The translations under genes and the position numbers were made by a program. A stretch of DNA of 10,506 nt from Planctomycetaceae bacterium UBA4732. GTDB taxonomy: Bacteria > Planctomycetota > Planctomycetia > Gemmatales > Gemmataceae. Within the stretch, counting starts at the first letter, position 1. The number at the start of each line of letters is the position of its first letter. Below the pieces are notes generated by a model. It searched no databases. It was given only the letters and a program-made list of their open reading frames with translations, and had not been told where the DNA came from. Positions 6,609 to 10,506 of the stretch are shown here, one piece after another. The stretch is from assembly GCA_002404095.1 (NCBI GenBank), contig DHJA01000034.1, forward strand, positions 11,267-21,772. Direction: 5' to 3'.

Positions 6609-6646
6609 GACGCCAAACCCCTCCTCGAACGCTTAGAGACTATTTC

Positions 6647-6710
6647 AAAAACCCTCTGAGGCGAGCCGGCGGGTTTATCCCGCCGGGACGAGCTTGGCGG
6701 CTCGCCTCAG
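6647..6710 (-). terminator. Attenuator-like hairpin between rpsB and tsf
   Basis: The outer stem pairs 6656-6667 with 6699-6710 (12 bp perfect). An inner hairpin pairs 6667-6673 with 6679-6685 (7 bp, loop TTTAT). On the minus strand the outer stem is followed by AGGG and then TTTTT (6651-6647). The 4-nt offset of the T-run makes it an imperfect intrinsic terminator, suiting partial termination that sets the S2:EF-Ts ratio. It may equally be a dispersed repeat. Confidence 0.5.
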
Positions 6711-6748
6711 ATGTCAATTAGACTCCGGGTACACCGCCCCGGTTCACG

Positions 6749-7630
6749 TTATTGCGCGGCGGCGGCGGCAGGCGCCGGCCTATGGCCTCCGCTCGAAGGC
6801 TGGTGCGGCCGCGGTCGCGGCCCGGTAGGCGCCGGCTGCTCGGCCGGCAGAGACGCCTTGCCTTCCAGCACCGCATCGGCCATCTTGCCCAAGATCAATT
6901 CGATGGAACGGATGCTGTCGTCGTTGCCGGGAATCGGCAGATCCACCACGTCGGGATCGCTGTCGGTGTCGATCAGGGACACCGTGGCGACGCCCATGCG
7001 CTGCGCCTCTTTGACGGCGATATGTTCGCGCTTCGGATCGACGACCACGATGGCGTCGGGCAGGCGCGTCATTTCACGGATGCCGGAGAGGTTGCGATGG
7101 ATCTTGGTCAGCTCGCGGTTGAGAGTGGCCACCATCTTCTTGCTGTAGTTGCGAATGCTGGCTTTTTCTGGCGCCTTGGCCAGATCGAGCTTGCCGGAAA
7201 CTTCGTTGAGCATTCCGCGCATGTAAGCGGGCAAATCCACCTTAGCCGCGTTCTCGTGCGGCGGCAGCCACATCGCTTCAAGTTCTTGCAAGCGCTTGAG
7301 GCGGTCGCGGATGGTGCGGTAGTTGGTGAGGCAACCGCCCAGCCAACGCTCGCTGACGAACGGCATTCCGCACCGCGTCGCCTCGCGTTCGATGGCTTCT
7401 TTGGCCTGGCGCTTGGTGCCGACGAATAAAATCAGACTGCCATTGCTGGCCGTCTTGGCGAGGTAGCGGTAGCCGCGCAACAGGCCGCGCACCGTCTCGC
7501 GCAGGTCGATGATGTGAATGAGATTGCGCTTGCCGTAAATGTACGGCCGCATCTTGGGATTCCAACGGCTGGCCCGATGTCCGAAATGGACGCCGGCCTC
7601 GATCAGGTCTTTTACTTGGACAATGGCCAC
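6749..7630 (-). CDS. rpsB: 30S ribosomal protein S2, 293 aa
   Basis: S2 is a late-assembling protein of the 30S head-body junction. Family motifs are clear: [19 protein letters not shown] (9-27), [15 protein letters not shown] (93-107), [19 protein letters not shown] (191-209) and [20 protein letters not shown] (221-240). Compared with E. coli S2 (241 aa) there is an insertion of about 30 residues around 121-160, in the coiled-coil part. A Pro/Ala/His-rich tail of about 35 residues (259-293) is also extra. I choose the GTG at 7630 because GGAGG lies 7 nt upstream and the family N-terminus fits. The frame stays open to a GTG at 7681, but the 17 extra residues lack a site. A good promoter lies about 110 nt upstream, and tsf follows. 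Confidence 0.97.
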   Translation of the reverse strand: MAIVQVKDLIEAGVHFGHRASRWNPKMRPYIYGKRNLIHIIDLRETVRGLLRGYRYLAKTASNGSLILFVGTKRQAKEAIEREATRCGMPFVSERWLGGCLTNYRTIRDRLKRLQELEAMWLPPHENAAKVDLPAYMRGMLNEVSGKLDLAKAPEKASIRNYSKKMVATLNRELTKIHRNLSGIREMTRLPDAIVVVDPKREHIAVKEAQRMGVATVSLIDTDSDPDVVDLPIPGNDDSIRSIELILGKMADAVLEGKASLPAEQPAPTGPRPRPHQPSSGGHRPAPAAAAAQ

Positions 7631-7743
7631 GCACTGCCCTCCTGCCCGCAGGCGGATTCTTAGGTAAACGGAACGAACCACTTGCGCCCGGCCATCGGAC
7701 CGGACGTACCAGCCTCCCCTGGGTGGAAAGGGTGAAGAAGGTC

Positions 7744-7772
7744 ATGGTAGCAATCGGAGGCGTAAGGGTCAA
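7744..7772 (-). promoter_or_regulatory. Sigma-70-type promoter of rpsB
   Basis: On the minus strand the -35 is TTGACC (7772-7767, 5/6 match), the spacer is exactly 17 nt, and the -10 is TACCAT (7749-7744, 4/6 match). The predicted start point near 7737 gives a leader of about 105 nt before the GTG at 7630. This is long enough for the S2 autoregulation known from other bacteria, though I recognise no defined leader fold. Confidence 0.6.
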
Positions 7773-7813
7773 AGGGATTTGCGCGAAAAATCGGCTTGGC
7801 GGCTCGGTCCTGG

Positions 7814-7956
7814 CACCCCGGACTCGTGAGTACACTTCGCCCGGGGCTTTATCTGGATCGCCCTCCGGACTCGGGCCGCCGACAGATTCTTGTCTTGGAG
7901 CCCCTTCGGGCGACCGAGATAAAGCCCCGGGCGAAGGTACTCCTGAGTCCGGGGTG
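7814..7956. repeat. Long imperfect inverted repeat upstream of rpsB promoter
   Basis: The arms 7814-7860 and 7911-7956 are about 47 nt each. They include a perfect 12-bp outer part (7814-7825 with 7945-7956) and a perfect 20-bp inner part (7835-7854 with 7917-7936). The 50-nt loop holds a further CCGGACTCGGGCC resembling the arm ends. No T-run follows on either strand. It fills most of the 364-bp gap between the prenyl synthase stop and the rpsB start. It is probably a dispersed non-autonomous element; no ORF of note is inside. Confidence 0.85.
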
Positions 7957-7994
7957 CGACTCCAATGGCGAAAATTAACCGCTTATATCGACTC

Positions 7995-9002
7995 TCAATG
8001 ACTCCGATGCACCACCCGCTCCGTGACGGCCTCCAAGATCGCCCGGCACGCCGACGGCGGCAGACACGCCAGTTCCTTCCGCGCCCTCCCCGCCAACTCC
8101 TCCGCCTTGCGCCGCGCGTAGTCGATGCCGTCGCCCTCCACCAGATACGGCCGCAGCGCCTCGCGTTTGTGGTTGTCCGGCGCCAGCAGCACTTGGCGCA
8201 CGCGCTCCGCCAGACCCTTCGGTCCCTGTTGCAGTACACGGATCAACGGCAGCGTCATCTTCTGCTGCTCCAGGTCCGTGCCCAATGATTTGCCCGTCGT
8301 CTGCTCGTCGCCTATTAGATCCAGAAGGTCGTCGGCGATCTGAAAAGCCAAGCCGACGTTACGGCCGAATCGTGTCAACGCCTGCACCACCTCCGCCGAC
8401 GCGCCGCTGAACAGCGCCCCCAACTGGCAGGCGCACGCCAGTAATTCCGCCGTTTTGCCATCGATTACGTCGAAATACGCCGCTTCGGTCAGGTCGAGGT
8501 TGCCGCGCTCCAGTCCCTGACACAGTTCGCCCTCGCATACTCGGTTCGTCGCCTTGCCGATCAACCGGCAGGCGCGCACGTCGTCTAACGTACTCGCTAG
8601 GTGAAAGGCGTGCGTGAACAGATAGTCGCCGAGAAGGATGCTGTTGTGGACGCCCCAGCCGGCGTTGACCGTCGGCACGTGCCGGCGCACCGAGGCGCTG
8701 TCCAGTACGTCGTCGTGGACCAGCGTGGCCGTGTGGATCATCTCCACGACCGCGCCGAGGACGTGATGCGCCGGCGTCACCTTGCCGCAGGCGCGGGCGG
8801 TCAACAGCAGCAGCACCGGCCGCAGCCGTTTGCCGCGATAATGGCGGACGTGATCGACCACGGGCTGAACTTGGGCATACCGACTCTTCAATGTCTGCGA
8901 TAGGATGCGCTCGACTTCTTCCAGGTCCGACGCGACAGGGGCATACCAATCCGGCGGGGGGGACGCAATCGTTTGGGGGACCGCCTGCATCGTTTGATTC
9001 AT
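7995..9002 (-). CDS. Trans-polyprenyl diphosphate synthase, 335 aa
   Basis: This enzyme class condenses isopentenyl diphosphate units onto an allylic primer to make the isoprenoid chain of quinones. Visible motifs are GKRLRP (57-62), the first Asp-rich motif DDVLD (97-101) and the second DDLLD (224-228). Lys and Gln of the GKT and FQIADD motifs are also present. The context EMIHTATLVHDDVLD is that of the medium/long-chain IspB/HepT group rather than of FPP or GGPP synthases, so a C30-C40 product is likely. Hexaprenyl for menaquinone-6 would suit a planctomycete, but that is inference. I choose the ATG at 9002 (GAGG 4 nt upstream). The open frame to 9089 would translate a palindromic repeat. 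The gene follows moaC on the same strand after 122 bp. Confidence 0.93.
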   Translation of the reverse strand: MNQTMQAVPQTIASPPPDWYAPVASDLEEVERILSQTLKSRYAQVQPVVDHVRHYRGKRLRPVLLLLTARACGKVTPAHHVLGAVVEMIHTATLVHDDVLDSASVRRHVPTVNAGWGVHNSILLGDYLFTHAFHLASTLDDVRACRLIGKATNRVCEGELCQGLERGNLDLTEAAYFDVIDGKTAELLACACQLGALFSGASAEVVQALTRFGRNVGLAFQIADDLLDLIGDEQTTGKSLGTDLEQQKMTLPLIRVLQQGPKGLAERVRQVLLAPDNHKREALRPYLVEGDGIDYARRKAEELAGRARKELACLPPSACRAILEAVTERVVHRSH

Positions 9003-9027
9003 GACGCCTCGCCCGAGGAACGGTGCC

Positions 9028-9054
9028 GTGGCACGGTCATCCTGACCGTGCCAC
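9028..9054. repeat. Short perfect hairpin repeat between moaC and prenyl synthase gene
   Basis: A 12-bp perfect stem (9028-9039 with 9043-9054) closes on a 3-nt loop (TCC). The arm is GTGGCACGGTCA. No T-run follows on the minus strand, so intrinsic termination after moaC is not evident. It resembles short dispersed planctomycete palindromes and lies 26 bp upstream of the prenyl synthase start, where it could affect translation. Confidence 0.8.
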
Positions 9055-9099
9055 AACGGTCGTCCCGCAAGAGGGTTGTGAAGGTTCAAGCCCTATTTG

Positions 9100-9128
9100 G
9101 ATGTAGGGACGGCCGCGAGGAACGTCAA
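9100..9128 (-). promoter_or_regulatory. Possible promoter of the prenyl synthase gene
   Basis: On the minus strand TTGACG (9128-9123, 5/6 match) is followed after 17 nt by TACATC (9105-9100, 3/6 match). The -35 overlaps the moaC stop codon. The -10 is weak, so read-through from moaC is an equally good source of transcript. Confidence 0.3.
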
Positions 9129-9601
9129 TCAATCCGCCGGAAAGCGCCGCTGCGGCCGCCGCTCTTTTCTTCCAACCGGATTCGCTCGATGCTCATAACA
9201 CGATCAACCGCTTTGCACATGTCGTAAACGGTCAGGGCCGCGACGCTGACGGCGGTGAGCGCTTCCATCTCGACGCCGGTGCGTCCGAAGACGCGCACGG
9301 TCGCTTCGATGCGGAGCAGGTCGTCGGCGTCCCAGGCGAAATCGAGCGTGGCGCCGGTGATGGGAAGAGGATGACAGAGGGGAATCAGGTCGCCGGTGCG
9401 TTTGGCGGCCATTATTCCAGCGAGGCGGGCGGTTTCGAGTACATCGCCCTTACTAAGGGCGCGATCGCGGATGAGGGCGCCGGTGGCGGACGCCATGCGC
9501 ACCAGTCCGCTGGCGCGGGCCTCGCGCAGCGTCTCCGCCTTGGCGCTGACGTCCACCATGCGGCTGGCGCCGCGTTCGTCGAAATGGCTGAGTTCGCTCA
9601 T
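9125..9601 (-). CDS. moaC: Cyclic pyranopterin monophosphate synthase MoaC, 158 aa
   Basis: MoaC works after MoaA in molybdenum cofactor synthesis. It turns the 3',8-cyclo-GTP intermediate into cyclic pyranopterin monophosphate and acts as a hexamer in the cytoplasm. The sequence follows E. coli MoaC over its full length: [16 protein letters not shown] (15-30), [19 protein letters not shown] (51-69), LIPLCHPL (72-79) and [17 protein letters not shown] (108-124), then [10 protein letters not shown]. The catalytic Lys51 is at the same number as in E. coli, and the Asp/Lys pair of YDMCK (D127, K130) matches E. coli D128/K131. The ATG begins 1 nt after the moeA stop codon, so the two genes are very likely translationally coupled. 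Confidence 0.97.
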   Translation of the reverse strand: MSELSHFDERGASRMVDVSAKAETLREARASGLVRMASATGALIRDRALSKGDVLETARLAGIMAAKRTGDLIPLCHPLPITGATLDFAWDADDLLRIEATVRVFGRTGVEMEALTAVSVAALTVYDMCKAVDRVMSIERIRLEEKSGGRSGAFRRID

Positions 9602-9602
9602 G

Positions 9603-10487
9603 TTAGAAATCCAGTCTTAAAACCGGCAGCCGCGTCCCGGCCAAATGCCGATGATCGCCGGGCGGGAACACCACCAGCGCGTCCATCTCCAATAAACCCC
9701 GCAGGTCCGCCGATCCGAACCACGGCACGGCCCGTACGCGCCAGCCGTCGTCGCCGATCTCCAGGCGTGCCGGATGATACGTCGGCCGATCCGTGCGATA
9801 CGGGAAGTCCTCGGTCAGCACGGCGGAAACCATCGCCGCGCCGTCCACCGCGAGGCCGCGCAACCGGCGCACGGCCGGCCGCACGAAAAGCTCGAAGCAA
9901 ACGAACGAGCTAACGGGATTTCCAGGTAGGCCGAACACCAACGTCGGCGGACGACCATCGGATCGGTCGCGCGTGCCGAACAAGATGGGCTTGCCCGGCT
10001 TCATCTCGACTTTGTGGAAGTGAGCAACGACGCCGGCTTCTTGCAGTACGCCGGGCGTCAAGTCGAGCTTGCCAGCGGAAACGCCGCCGGACAGCAACAG
10101 CACATCATCGTTCAACCCCTCCGCGACCAGCGGCCGCAGACTGTCCAGGCTGTCGCGCGCGATTCCGAGATAATGGGGCAGGCCGCCGGCGCGCGCGATC
10201 TGGGCCAATAGCATTGGGCCATTGCTGTTGCGGATTTGGCCCGGCCCCGGCGTCTCCGCTGCCTCGACCACTTCGTCGCCGGTCGAAAGCACGGCGACAC
10301 GCGGAGGCAGCACTACCTTGACGGTGGTGCGGCCCACTGTGGCGAGTACGCCGAACTCCTGCGGCCGCAAGACCGCGCCGGCGCGCAGCACCGTATCGCC
10401 GCGACGCATCTCACGGCCTTGTTTCAGGATATTACGGCCGGTTTGAAGGGAAGGATCGTCGATGTGAACGCAACCCCCACCCTGCCC
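9603..10487 (-). CDS. moeA: Molybdopterin molybdotransferase MoeA, 5' truncated (294 aa remain)
   Basis: MoeA inserts molybdate into adenylylated molybdopterin, the last common step of Moco synthesis. Present are [17 protein letters not shown] (end of domain II), [47 protein letters not shown] and [20 protein letters not shown]. These cover domain III, and the C-terminal domain IV follows. Where E. coli MoeA has DTN, this has NSN; the Asp of GKLDL and both Lys of MKPGKP are kept. Compared with E. coli (411 aa) roughly 115-140 N-terminal residues are missing because the contig stops. An apparent Met start at 10502 is encoded by adapter bases and must not be used. moaC follows after 1 nt. Confidence 0.95.
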   Translation of the reverse strand, partial: GQGGGCVHIDDPSLQTGRNILKQGREMRRGDTVLRAGAVLRPQEFGVLATVGRTTVKVVLPPRVAVLSTGDEVVEAAETPGPGQIRNSNGPMLLAQIARAGGLPHYLGIARDSLDSLRPLVAEGLNDDVLLLSGGVSAGKLDLTPGVLQEAGVVAHFHKVEMKPGKPILFGTRDRSDGRPPTLVFGLPGNPVSSFVCFELFVRPAVRRLRGLAVDGAAMVSAVLTEDFPYRTDRPTYHPARLEIGDDGWRVRAVPWFGSADLRGLLEMDALVVFPPGDHRHLAGTRLPVLRLDF

Positions 10488-10506
10488 CTGTCTCTTATAC
10501 ACATCT
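10488..10506. other. Nextera transposon-end adapter left in the assembly
   Basis: The last 19 bases, CTGTCTCTTATACACATCT, are the exact reverse complement of the Tn5/Nextera mosaic end AGATGTGTATAAGAGACAG. Translated with moeA they give the tell-tale false N-terminus MYKRQ. They are not part of the organism's genome. Confidence 0.97.

Noticed and set aside
5475..6659. Plus-strand 394-aa open frame
   Set aside because: It is antisense to tsf and includes translated palindromic repeat. EF-Ts on the other strand is unmistakable.
6752..7429. Plus-strand 225-aa open frame
   Set aside because: It is the antisense shadow of rpsB.
7723..8001. Small open frames across the gap before rpsB
   Set aside because: They consist of the inverted repeat at 7814-7956 translated in various frames; no start signals are seen.
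9003..9089. N-terminal extension of the prenyl synthase to 9089
   Set aside because: The 29 extra residues are encoded by the hairpin repeat at 9028-9054 and align to nothing expected in the family; the ATG at 9002 has a ribosome-binding site.
9371..9913. Plus-strand 180-aa open frame
   Set aside because: It is antisense to moaC and moeA, both certain; its sequence is low-complexity Pro/Arg/Ser.

Overview
The window looks like one complete short contig from a GC-rich planctomycete, probably Gemmata/Pirellula-like and metagenome-derived. This is inferred from several signs. The EF-Ts lacks the usual TDFV motif. Ribosomal protein S2 carries an insertion and a Pro/Ala tail. A nested palindrome is of the kind whose spurious translations (VPTLCVGT.../PRRAWEPG) are common in planctomycete genomes. 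A solo LigD-phosphoesterase-like protein is present. Both ends look artificial: the right end (10488-10506) is an exact 19-base Nextera transposon end, and the left end (1-17) lies inside a dispersed repeat that recurs at 3070-3132.

Layout, left to right. A minus-strand pair of membrane-associated P-loop GTPases (36-1592 and 1731-2978) is separated by a 23-bp perfect inverted repeat and bracketed by copies of one palindrome. A class I SAM methyltransferase (3213-4076, +) diverges from them. Next come a minus-oriented terminator-like hairpin within a doubtful small ORF, then a solo LigD 3'-phosphoesterase-like protein (4427-4801, +). That gene overlaps tail-to-tail with a membrane-anchored protein of unknown function (4781-5512, -).

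The right half is all minus strand and is housekeeping. In transcription order it reads moeA (5' truncated), moaC, a trans-polyprenyl diphosphate synthase, rpsB and tsf. MoeA and MoaC both make molybdenum cofactor and their genes are 1 nt apart. The prenyl synthase probably makes the quinone side chain. rpsB has its own good sigma-70-type promoter, and an attenuator-like hairpin lies between rpsB and tsf.

Every intergenic gap over about 100 bp contains a different large palindrome. Promoter candidates with a TTGACC -35 box precede the methyltransferase, the anchored protein and rpsB, and they helped decide several start codons. I see no CRISPR array, tRNA, rRNA, transposase or phage gene. The least familiar unit is the bracketed GTPase pair; the rest is mostly recognisable.
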